NCBI RefSeq assembly: GCF_048564905.1
Contig: NC_133007.1
Coordinates: forward strand, 4,588,001 to 4,652,000
From: Vicugna pacos
Taxonomy: Eukaryota > Chordata > Mammalia > Artiodactyla > Camelidae
Reading direction: 5' to 3'
Length of the DNA stretch: 64,000 nt
Part shown: positions 36,080 to 47,300 of the stretch, one piece after another
How the letters are laid out: every line of letters begins with the position of its first letter
How positions within the stretch are numbered: the stretch's first letter is position 1
Notes under the pieces: model-generated
Told to the model about the DNA's origin: nothing
The model's input: the letters and a program-made list of their open reading frames with translations, nothing else
Database searches by the model: none
Program-made: the position numbers and the translations under genes

Positions 36080-36900
36080 AAAATGTTTTGTAGAACTTCT
36101 TGCCAATAAATTGGCATTCTAGATGAAATGCATGATTTACTAAGAGAACATATACCCTAAAATTGACTCAAAAAGAGAAAGAAAACCAAAGAAGTCAATA
36201 ACCACAGAATATAAAGATGATCAAAGATCTACCTCTAAAAATCTGAGCAAGCCCACATAATTTTGCAAACACATTCTACCACTTTCAGAGAAAAAACAAT
36301 ATGGTAATTTTCTATTATTCAGACTATTTCAGAGCATAGAAAAAAAAGTAGAAATCTTCTCAGTTCATCTTACAAAGTTAGAATAATCCTAATGTCAAAA
36401 CTGGATAAAGGCAGAACAGAGAAAGAAAACTACGGACCAATCTTATACATACAGATTCTGAAATTATGTAAACAAAATATAAACTAATCAAATCCAGCAA
36501 GTAATTAAAAATAGTAGTCAAATAGAGTTTATTCTAGAAAGGTAGGAATGATTTAGTGCAGAAAAATACAAATTAATTTATTACATTCATAAATAGAAAG
36601 ATCAAAATCTGTAAGATTTTTATTAGGTTCCCCCAAAAAGCATTTGATAATTTCAGCAAGTCGTTCATACAAACCATAAAGAAATAGGAAGTAAAAACTG
36701 GTGAAATGCCAACATTTCCATTAAAATAGAAACAAAGAAGAGAAGCCTACTGTCATCCAATTTTTCAGCACTGTTTTTGAGAGTCTAGCTAACGCAGTAA
36801 GATAAGAAAAAGAAATCAAATATAAGCATTGGAAAAGATGTAAATTATCCTTATCTCAACTACAATGATTATGTAGCCTTAAAATAATAGTATTAATAAG
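36080..36900 (+). mobile_element. Old L1 ORF2 (reverse transcriptase region) fragment
   Basis: A-rich, heavily decayed L1 ORF2 text: 'gaaaactacggaccaatctt', 'aatagagtttattctagaaagg', 'ggttcccccaaaaagcatttg'. No long open frame remains, which points to an old L1M-type element. Confidence 0.65.
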
Positions 36901-37892
36901 GGATCCTAGTAATAGGAAAGAATATAGAATAAATATATTTTAAAATCCATAGCTTTCATTTATATTATCATAAGGAGGTAAAATAAATAAATAACAGAAA
37001 AAGAGTCCCATTCACAATGTTTAACAAACAAGGTTTATTCTTTCATTTAGCACTAAACTTTTCCTGAGATAGGAGTACAGATTTTTTTTTTAATTTTAAG
37101 GTCCTACTGTAAAGCAGTTTACCCTATCTACCCTACCTCAGTGTGTAATCATAAAGTTATGTAAAGCTAAAATTAATCACCAAGAAAAGAACTTGAAGAT
37201 TTGCAGATTGGTGTTTCAACACTGAACCAGTTAATTTGCACACTAAGTACAAGCATTAAACCATAACACAATCCATGGGTAACATGCTAAAAACTTTTTA
37301 TATTGTAGTGATTACGTTGCTGGAGAACAGTGGTATTATCATTACCAGAACCAAAATTTATTTACTTTCTATTTATAATGTTTTGACATATCTGATTAGC
37401 ACAGTTCACTTTCATTTCAAATAATAAAAACATAGTGCACAGAATTCAGTCTTGGTTTGTTAAGTATTTATCAACAAGTTTGGGGGAAAAGAAAGACATA
37501 GTAGTACTTGGTTTAAAACATCTGAAGAGAGAGACCTATTACAGGATAGATTTATTAAAATCCTTTCTAACTAAAAAGATCCTTCACTCTTGGCATCATC
37601 ACACAAAATAAGAAAGAGGTACAAGCTACCACTGAAGCATTAACCTTGAGAAAATTCAGATTCAGTCTTACTTTTGAACCAAACCCAATAAATAAAATGT
37701 TTTAAAACCATAAGGAACCTTTATTTCAGGGATAAGTACTCATTTGAAAAATTAAAATAGGAAAAATAACATTACTTAAAATGAATCAAATGCCATGACT
37801 AATACTAAAAATTTAGAATTTGCACAGAAGTAGAAGAATGTGTCTTTTCTATTTAAAGGATTATTAAGGACTGGTTTCCTCTCTCTCTCTCT

Positions 37893-37933
<41 letters not shown>

Positions 37934-39239
37934 TTTCCCTAAAGCTTTAAAAGATTTAACTATTAGCTAATGAAGGTAGGGAGGTAATTAATGTGTCCAT
38001 TTATAAAAAACTCGATCTCTAATTATGATTCCAAAATTAACTTGTCAGATTATTAATTAATTGGACGGAAAAAGGTGTTGAGTACCTACTGTGCTTATCA
38101 CTGTGAGACAGTAAAATCTCTGCATTGGAAAAGAACAGTTTTAACATGATTACATCTCAAATGTAATATTCATTATATGGCTGAGAAGTAATTATATTTA
38201 ACACATTCAAATATAGAGCAAAATGCTAAGCAATTGAAACACCTATGCCTTTGAACAACTCGATTTTTAAAATCCCCCTCACTATTCCCTTAAGGTGATT
38301 TTTACCCTGGTGTTCCTTCCCAGTTCTAAAAAAGGAGAATAAAGAAATTTCCTAAATAAACCCTAATACAAAAGAATAGAACTGCAAGAGAAAAGGGGTG
38401 TATTAGCTCTTGAATCCTTATTTCCATTTGCTCTCAAATGTGCTTCTAATGTTCAATTTTCTCTTCAAAGAAAATCTTGATTTAGAAGAGCAAAAAGTAA
38501 AATCATCTTTAGCATTTAAACAAGTATATTGTTTAGCTCTTACTAAAGTTAGCAAAAGATTGAAACTGAGAAAAAATATTAAAACAAATATTTATTCTAA
38601 GTTATATAATGCCATTCACCATGGTAATAGATCTGATACTTCGGTATATGACTTTTTAAAATAAATATTAACAACAGGTAGAAATTTTTCCTTTGCTGTC
38701 TTAAGACAGCCCTTGGGGGAGCTTTTCCCAGTATGTTTGCTCATAACTTGATTGTTAATTTAAATAAATGTCACTTCTATTACCTAAAAGATAATCTTAT
38801 AAAAGAGTAATTTAATTGGGAAAAGAAAAATGAAATATTGCTTCTTCCTCCCAAGAAAAAAAGGATGCATTCCATTCCTGAGGGGTATCTGGCTATCCAC
38901 CTATCTGAGCACATATATGTATAGATATTGATGTAGATACAGATATACATATACACATATGTATGTATATATGTCCAGCAAAGGTTTGATTTTGAGATCT
39001 CTCTTTCTCTTCTTTCTGATTCATTATTCTCAGTATGACCCTCAAATGTATTGCCTTTCACGTTTTATTCATCAATGAATAACTGAGCACCTGCATGCTT
39101 AGCTTTATGTCAAATGCAAAGGAAGAAACAAAAGAAATATCAGACAGTCTCTGTCCTCTTGACTCTTTCGATCTCTTCCGGGGTCAAGATAAACACAATA
39201 TATCATTAACTAATGTATTAAACTAGTGCCAAAATCAAT
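36901..39239. other. AT-rich intronic stretch, no gene
   Basis: Unique AT-rich sequence apart from the microsatellite at 37880-37932 and alternating 'tatacatata' sequence at about 38920-38975. The 84-codon frame at 38410-38664 shows no domain and looks like chance. Confidence 0.4.
37880..37932. repeat. Compound (CT)n(CA)n microsatellite
   Basis: A CT run ('ctctctctctctct') followed directly by about 19 CA units. Likely length-polymorphic. Confidence 0.95.
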
Positions 39240-39480
39240 GATACCAATAATAACGCATTTTACATTTATGTAGAATTTTAGAGCTTCAAAACGCTTCCCT
39301 GTATTTATCCTCAGGACAATCTTGTTAAGTAAACATTATTAGCCCCACTTTAGCAATGAGGAGCCTGAGATTCAGAATTATAAGTGGCGTGCCTCAGTCA
39401 ATAGATGATGAGTGGAAGGAAGAGTCAGGACTCAAGGCAGGGTTTTCTGATTCTAAGCCCAGTGCTCTTTTCAACACAGC
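39240..39480 (+). mobile_element. MIR SINE fossil
   Basis: 'tacatttatgtagaattttag', 'tatttatcctcaggacaatc', 'cactttagcaatgaggagcc', 'cagtgctcttttcaacacagc' follow the order of a diverged MIR. Confidence 0.6.
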
Positions 39481-40011
39481 ACAGGAAATCAAGGATTGAG
39501 GTACTTAACCGGGCAACAGCAAGCCCTCTGCTAGAGGCAGAATTAAACTAGATCTGACAAATGTCCAAATTAATTTTATTCTGCAAATATGTGTACTTCA
39601 GTGTTACACACACAGCACAACTACCATTTCCTCAGTTTTAGTATTTTCACCTGTTCAGTAAGACCTCTGCTCTCAGAAATGCGAATGTCAAATACAATAA
39701 AAAAGCTGGCCTAGTGGGATCCTATAAATCTTAAATTACAAAGAAATCTTAAAGGTCTGGTTTCTACTAATCCTTCCACATTTCGTTTCCCCTCAGCACC
39801 AGAGAGCGTAACTCGCCCCCATCCTTTTCTAGCATTCTTGCTCCAGACAACCACTCATTTTAAGATGTCCATGACTGACCCTACCCCAAATCCCACAGGT
39901 TCACCCCAGTCTTGCCAAGCGGCCCCAGCCCTTGCCCAGACACCTCCCCTTCCTTCCCAATACGATACCTAGTTCAGGTTCTGCAGGTGCAGTCGCGATG
40001 CTGTCACATAC

Positions 40012-40500
40012 CACTGACAGATAAGATGTGACCTTTCGACTCCGTCCTTGGGGACCTCCCGCTGGCCGCGCAGCGCAGTTCCAACCCCTGGAAAGGGGTT
40101 CCCGGCTCAGGAACGAAGCCAAGGGCAGCACACGGTCCGAAGCGATTTCTCTGACAACTAGAACGATGCTGGGCGGCTGGGCGCGCATCACTCCGCCTCA
40201 TACTCCTGCCAACTGCAGGGCACTTGGTCCGGCAACCAGTCCATTCCACCTCACAGACAAGTCCCTGCCAGCCGGGCCTTACGCAGCACCCCAGTGATAG
40301 GTCGTTGGAGGAGGTGGCGGCAGCAAAAGCCAACGCCACCCGCCCCCAGTGCCCATCGCCGCCAACCTAAGAACCCCCAAACAGGACCGCAGAGAAGCGT
40401 TTCCATGGAAACCCCCGAGGGAACACGTGACGCACTCGGACGACCAATCGCCTCTTTCCTCTGCCCGCGGCACGTCTTTCTGCCCGCCTCCTGCCCCGCC
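40012..40500 (-). promoter_or_regulatory. RGL1: Inferred RGL1 first exon/promoter half of a bidirectional promoter
   Basis: No RGL1 coding exon is visible. In human, as I recall, RGL1 starts within a few hundred bases of ARPC5 and is transcribed away from it, so its untranslated first exon should lie here on the - strand. Two possible 5' splice sites are present on that strand: a GTAAGG at 40282-40277 and a GTATGT at 40011-40006. I cannot choose between them. Confidence 0.35.
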
Positions 40501-41330
40501 CCCCGCCCCCCCGCCTGCTTCGCCTAGCCCCGCCCCTTTCCCGCAGAGAGTCTGCGCCTGCGCACTGCGTCCGGCGCGCTCCCGCCCTTGCGCGCTCCCC
40601 GCCGGGGAGCGTGGGGGCGGCGTAGGAGGCCCGAGGAGAGCGTGAGCCTGAGGAGGAAGGAGGGCGGCCGGCGCGCAGGCCCAGAAGCGCAGGAGCCGCG
40701 GCCGCGGGCGACGCCTCTGAGCGGAAGAGGGAAGTGGAGGCGCCAGGCTGCGGGTTCCAGCCGGGCTGGACTTGCGGAGGTAGAGGCAGCACCCAGAGGA
40801 GGCTTTTGCCGCCGGTCCGGATCGGGAATGTCGAAGAACACGGTGTCGTCGGCCCGGTTCCGGAAGGTGGACGTGGATGAGTACGACGAGAACAAGTTCG
40901 TGGACGAGGAAGACGGGGGCGACGGGCAGGCTGGGCCCGACGAGGGCGAGGTGGACTCCTGCCTGCGGCAATATCCTTCCGTCCCCGGCCTCCCCTCCCC
41001 GCCCGGCCCGGCCCGGCCCGGCCCGGCCCTGCTTCCGGGACCCCTCTGCGGGCCGGGTGCGAGGGGCGGGCCCGGCCAGCTGCCTCTTTGGGGCTCCCCC
41101 ATTCCTACCCCGGGGTTCCGCCCGGGGACACTGGCCCTCCCCGGCGCGCCGTCCACGCCCCCGGCTTCTCAGGTGCGCCCCGAGCTCTGGGCCCCCCGGG
41201 GGCCCGCGTGCCGACCGCGCCCTCGCGGCGCCGGAGCCGGTCAGCCGGACAGTCGCGGGGTTTCAGCCGTCCTCCCAGGACGGTGTTTCTGGGGGTCTCT
41301 TTGGCTCCCGTGTGTGTAATTGGGAGGGTT
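40040..41330. promoter_or_regulatory. CpG island, shared ARPC5/RGL1 promoter
   Basis: The only long G+C- and CpG-rich segment in the window. It lacks a good TATA box. Visible elements include an E-box CACGTG at 40424-40429, CCAAT at 40444-40448, GC boxes between about 40495 and 40541, an NRF1-like 'tgcgcctgcgca' at about 40553-40564, and a 14-base perfect palindrome at 40399-40412. It covers ARPC5 exon 1 and runs into intron 1, where a short 'cccgg' tandem lies at about 41003-41030. Confidence 0.85.
40828..40970 (+). CDS. ARPC5: ARPC5 coding exon 1
   Basis: 143 coding bases, codons 1-47 plus two bases of codon 48. It includes the acidic stretch [19 protein letters not shown] and ends CTGCGGCA. 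The next bases are ATATCCTTCC, not GT, so this is a minor-class splice donor. The 5' UTR probably begins somewhere at 40.6-40.75 kb. Confidence 0.95.
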
Positions 41331-44300
41331 GGGCCTCGTTCGTCAGTGATTTTGTTTTAAACGTGGTGATGGTTTTGTTTTGGTAGCGTTAGGGTAGTGT
41401 ATTTCATGCGGGAGACATGGGTCGGATTGCAGAAATTGAGGCCCGTCTGTCCTTTCAGCCTGTGGGCTTTTTTTTTTTTTAGAGAAGAGAAAAACAAAGA
41501 TTGCACAGAATTTGTTAAACTGGGGAAGGGGAGTGAGTACAAACCCACCAAAACCCCCCGGAAGGAAGCCGGGAGCCTTTTACCTGCTAAGCAGAGGACA
41601 ATGGAAAGAAGGGGAATCCCTGGAAGTATCCGAAATAAACCCCAATGAATAAAACAGAAGAAGATGAATCATTTGTACAAAACTCATTTTTATAATCCTG
41701 GAATCGTTTACATTTTAGTTAAAATGTGGCTGTCAGTTCCTGGTTTTGTTTTTGCATATTTGAATATTCATGGCTTTGAGGGAGTATTTGCATCAGCTCT
41801 TTTTTAGAAAAATATACATGTTGAAATAACCAAAGCTGTAGTTTTTTGAGAGTCTCAGTACTGAATTCACTCATTTCTAATTATTCTTGGGTGTATTCAT
41901 ACGGTAAGGAAGGCTTTTTAGACCCTTTTCTTCATCAGTGTCCTATTAACTTAAATGGGGAAATACGTAAGTGAAAAAATTTGGTAGCAACCACAGCTGA
42001 TCTTAGAGGCGCCTAAAATACAACATTAAACATTTATCAACATACAGGGGTTTCTTTGTTTCCAGGACTATTACAATCAGCTGTTGCTATTTTGCATTAT
42101 TTGACTACTTAAGTGTTTGGTGTCTTGCCAATGAGCCGGTCTGCAAAAGGCATGCTTCTCCAGAAGACCATTAAGCCTTGAAAATAAAAGCCTTCAACCA
42201 ACCATAGCTTTTTTAGTCAGATCTTTCTCTTTAGAAGATAAGTGGTGGAAATTATTCTGTCTTAAAAACATTCTTTCTGTTGATGTTTGGTGAGACTAAC
42301 TTTAGGTGACATGTGATGACTCTTAAATGGTACTGCTGTATCCATGAGGTGGATCTGCTTTTTAATCAGTTCATCTTAAAATATATAGGTACTGTCTTTT
42401 CTCCCCTTGTTACAAGAACAGACAAGCCCTGCTCAGGCACTACAGATGGAGGAAAAAGTGAACTCTGTGGTTTTCCTTTTAGGGGAATGACTGTACATTC
42501 TGACAGTCTGATTGGCCTTCTGTTTCTCATACTTGGCAACTCACTGGTGCTTTCAAAGTGAGACTAAATGTAATAGGTGTGGCCTAAGACAATCTGAATG
42601 ACCTTTATGACATAGCAGAGAAAATACTAAGCTGCTGTCTAAGGGTCATTGAATATTGTATCTTATATAATGCTGCTTTTTTTTTTTATCAATATTGAGA
42701 GGTTGCTAATTATGTCATTCAGATTGCTAGAGTAATCTGCCAGAACTTCAGTTACTATAGAATATAATTCTAGTTAAAGTTTGGTTTTTATGTGAGAATC
42801 ACACACAAAGACATTCTGGTTGAGGATGAGCTGTCTTATTTTGGGGCCTGATACATATGTTCTGATAGATATTTTAGAATTTTAAAAAAATATCACTCTG
42901 GATAATGTTTGCATATGTGTCTTACTGGAAAATGACAGGTTATCAAGGTATTCAATAATTAGAACAGTTTTGCTTTATTTTAAAAATTTTTGTTTTCAGT
43001 ATTTTACCTTTGATTGACATCCTTGAAACCAACATGTTGGATTTTCCACTATTGAACATAGTGATCGTAGTAATTTTTCTTTCTATGCATAAAGTTAAAT
43101 CTTAAAAATCAGCGGTTCCTGGGAGTTACACTTGCCTGAGGGCTGCCCTTTGCTGCTATCCCCTTAACCTCTGTCACAGGAAACATGACAGCTGCCCTAC
43201 AAGCAGCTCTGAAAAACCCCCCTATCAACACCAAGAGTCAGGCGGTGAAGGTGAGTCACAGACACCAAGTGATCTCTGCTGCTATCTTAGCGTTCCTACC
43301 AGAATCCTCTGAAGTGTCGCAGAATCAGCCAATATTTTAACCATTTACTCTCTTTGACATAGAAGAGCTCCCGATGTAGTTTGATAGGTAGAAAACTGAC
43401 GTATGAAAAAATAGGGCTCTACCGTTGAATTATAATAATGCTGCACAGTAGACATACTAAGTTCATTCAAATGAGAGAGATCATTTTTGTGTGTTTTTAG
43501 AGGAGGCTGCTCAGGTTGAATTTGAGCAAAGGCTTGGAGAATACATAAAACTTTCATAAAATAAGCAGATTCTATTTGCTTTTTTAAAAATTGTTAAAAA
43601 TTATACAAGCCTTAGGTATTACAGAAAACTCAGAAATGTGAGGGAATAAAAAGGTAGTAATCTGTAATCCCACCACCCATAGATAATCACTTTTTGGTGT
43701 TGCTATGTGCTTATAGATCTTTTCTATGAGTGGTGTTTTTTTTTTTTTAATGGAAATGGAATGTTATAACCTTTTTCAACTGTATAGCAGTATAATTGAA
43801 TGTCTTTCCTTGGCAGTAAGTTATTTCTATAATTTTTTTAAATAAAAGTTTATTCTTAAATGTACAGTAGGTTCCAAGACAACACTTCATTCTAGCTATA
43901 GGTGGCAACAGATGCTCTGGCAGGAAATCTAGATATTTAAACAGGAATGGAATTAAGGTTCACTGCGTCAGGCACACGGAACAGCTTGCTTTTTGCCAGA
44001 TTTCTTAATTCCACCTTTCCCCGAGGCCTTCCTTTTTAGCTCCTTGAGTTTCTTCTGTTCCTCTTTCTTGTTTGTGCTTGAATGCCTTATCTTCCTTCCT
44101 TATCTCCTCGGCCTGCTTCTTTCTTAGGCTGCCTCAGGGGCTGCTTCTTGGCCCCATCCCGGCCAGACATGGCACCTGCCGCCCCTTCCCCAGACCCTGC
44201 CACTGTAAACCTACTTCTGTAGTATCTTTTCTTTTTCCATCAGTTTATTGAGTCTTTTGTAATTAATTCTTGTTCTGCTGGATCTTGGGTTAGTAAGTAG

Positions 44301-47300
44301 TCTGTTTTCATGAAGCTGTTTTGTTATTTTTTTTAACTATTGAAGTATAGTCAGTTTACAATGTTGTGTCAGTTTCTGGTGTGCAGCACAATGCTTAAGT
44401 TATACATGAATATACATATTCATTTTTATATTCTTTTTCACCATAAGCTACTACAAGATATTGAATATAGTTCCCTGTGCTATATAGTTTAAGTTTGTTT
44501 ATTTTATAGAATATCTTTAATGGCTACATGTAGATAATGCTACAGTTTAGACATAACCCATCTCCCTTTGTCATACATTTAGATTATTGACCTTTTTTTC
44601 TGTTGTAAACAGTACTGAAATAAACAGTTTTTGGTAAATTCTTAATTGTTTCCTTTGAATAAATTTCTAGCAGTGAATCATTGAATTTTAGACTGCATAT
44701 TTTTTTAAGGCTTTGGCACATGTGGTATTGCCATATTGCTCTTCAGAAAAAAATGTATAATTACATTCCCTGTGGCAGTCTTACAGTGATTCTTAGGAAA
44801 CTATTTAATTAGTTGTGTATTGTTTAAAATGAAGCCCAGAGCATTGACACTACTGACCATGGCTATTCATACATCCAAGGAGCCCCAGGCATCTCCTTTG
44901 TTGACTGGGAGTAAGTAATATCTTAGATAAATGCATAATAATTGTCTAGGCAACATAACCTTTTGTAAGGGGAAATTTTTCTTTGGTTTTTAAGAGTAAC
45001 AGGATTGAAATTTCAGTTTTACCACCTTCTGCTTTTATATGGGTGGGTTTTTTTAATCCAGGTTTGTGGGTGGGAGGTGATAGCTCTGGGTGCAAGGATA
45101 TTTTTCTAAATAGGGTAATTGCATAGTCTTTACAACTGAAGTTAACAACAGGTGGTAGAAACAAACTATACAACCCTGACCAGTAGGAATGCTAAAGGTG
45201 CTACTTAGTGTTGAATAGAAAGAGAAGCAAATCTTCGAAATGGGAAATTACGTGTTCTTGTGCTTGGCTTGATGAGTAAAAAAATAATAACTTTGCTGTT
45301 AGAGCAGCCTTTTATTAAAGACAAAAGGTCATTATAAGTGAACATCACTTGGCTATAGATATGAAACTTAGAATAAATTTTCTTAAAAACTTAATTTTTT
45401 ATTAATAACCTATTTCTGAAGGATGGTTCAAGGTAAAGATGCAATTCAATTTCCTTTTGTTGTTTGTATTTTTTTTAAGATCAAGAAATAAAACGTATCG
45501 ACTTAGTAAACTGGTAGATGATCACACCTATCTGTAAGCAAGTCCTTTCGTCTCTGCCTTCAGCTATGTCAGGAATCTGTCCACCTCTGACCACCTGCAC
45601 TGCTACCATGCTAGGCAGAACATGCTGTACTATTGCAGTGACTTCCAAACTGGTCCCTGCTTCTGCCTTGTCTCCTGCTCCCCTTCTTCCCCACCACCCC
45701 CAGTGTGGTCTCAACATGGCAGCCAACATGAGCCTGTTACAGTGTAAGTCAGGTTATATCCCTGTTCTTCTCAGAACCTTCCAGCTTCTTCTTGTTTCTC
45801 TGGCTGGAAGCCAGAGCCCTCACAGCGGCCTGCAGGGCTTCCATGCTGTCTTCCCGCTGCCTCTCTGACTCCCAATCCTGCTGCTCTGCCTCCGCTCCGC
45901 GCCCGCTGTCTCGGGTCCTGGAGCGCACTGAGCACTCACTCAGAGCACCTACTCTTTCCTCGGTCTGCAGTGCTTTCCGCAAATACGCCCCAAGTTTCCT
46001 CTTTTAATGTCCTTCAGGTCTTTACTCAGATGTCACATTTTCACTGTGGCCTTTCTGAAAGTGTAACCACCCCCACCCCGGCCGCACACGCACACATCTA
46101 AATGGTCTGTTCTTTTTTGCCCTCAGGATCGAGCAGGCAGCATTGTCTTGAAGGTGCTCATCTCCTTTAAAGCTAACGACATTGAAAAGGCAGTTCAATC
46201 TCTGGACAAGAATGGTGTGGATCTCCTAATGAAGTACATTTATAAAGGCTTCGAGAGCCCCTCTGACAATAGCAGTGCTGTGTTATTGCAGTGGCATGAA
46301 AAGGTAATTTACGAATTACAGGTCTGCGTGACTGGCTCCTTTGTCATAGTAACAATGGTGGCCACTCTTAGCTAAATAACTATTTTGACTTCTTGGTTAT
46401 ACATTGTTGTTATTACAAATAAATGCATGGAAATGAAAGCTTAGATTTATGCTTAATAGCCTTGGTCTTAAGAGATTCTGATCTGCAGTGCTTAAATTTA
46501 TTCAGTGATGATTATTGCTCATTGAGCACAGTCTTGAACTTTGATCTAAATCAAAACTTGAAAATAAGGAATAAAATCAAAACTTCTTTGACAGTGGCCA
46601 AAAGGTGGAAACAACCAAAGTATCCATGAACAAGTGAACAGATAAAGTGTGGTACATACAATGGAATATTATTCAGTCAAAAAAAGGAAGTTCTGATACA
46701 TGCTATGGCACGAATGAACCTTGAAAACATTATGCAAAGTGAAATAAACCAGACAGCAGGACAAGTACTGTGTGATTCCACATACACGAAACACCTAGAA
46801 GAGGCAGATTCATGGAGACGGGAAGTAGCTGAGAGGTTACCAGCGGCTGGGGACAAGGGAGAATGAGAGTTAGTGCTTAACGGGTACAGAGCTTCTGTTC
46901 AGAGATGAAAAAGTATTGTAGAGAGAGTGGTGATGGCTGGACAATATTTGGAATATAATTAATGCCACTGAATTTTACATTTAAAGATGATTAAAGTGGT
47001 CAATTTTTTGTTACATATTTTATGACAATTTTTAAAAATGAAATCCGGGGTAGGATCAAGAATTCTAAAAGATTTTTTTTTCTGTTTTCATGTATTTTAT
47101 TTTGCAATGTAAGCAGATAACTGGTACACTTTCCATCAAAAAAAAGAAAAATGGCTAAGGAGAATTTTTAGCTTTAGGTAAAAAGTTGGTAAGGTAATCT
47201 TTAATACCCAACTCTTACATTATATTGGTATGAATAAACCAGTGTAACATTCAGATAGAACCAACCACAGGTAAGGTGTATATGTTTTGACATCTCATAG

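Larger units (their letters stand above)
43570..44800 (-). mobile_element. Old L1M-like sequence hosting younger insertions
   Basis: Reads as the complement of an old L1 3' region: 'tctgtaatcccaccacccat' at 43660, 'tgtaaacagtactgaaataaac' at 44604, 'atattgctcttcagaaa' at 44732. It is interrupted by the TMA7 pseudogene (about 43833-44202) and an L1 3' tip (about 44335-44512). The family name is uncertain. Confidence 0.5.

Noticed and set aside
37880-37932. Regular tandem structure considered as a CRISPR-like or minisatellite array
   Set aside because: It is a simple dinucleotide microsatellite with no spacers.
40279-41386. Long open frames of 140-243 codons on both strands around the CpG island
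   Set aside because: They overlap each other and ARPC5 exon 1, are rich in Pro/Arg/Gly/Ala, and result from few stop codons in G+C-rich DNA. Only the frame starting at 40828 matches a known protein.
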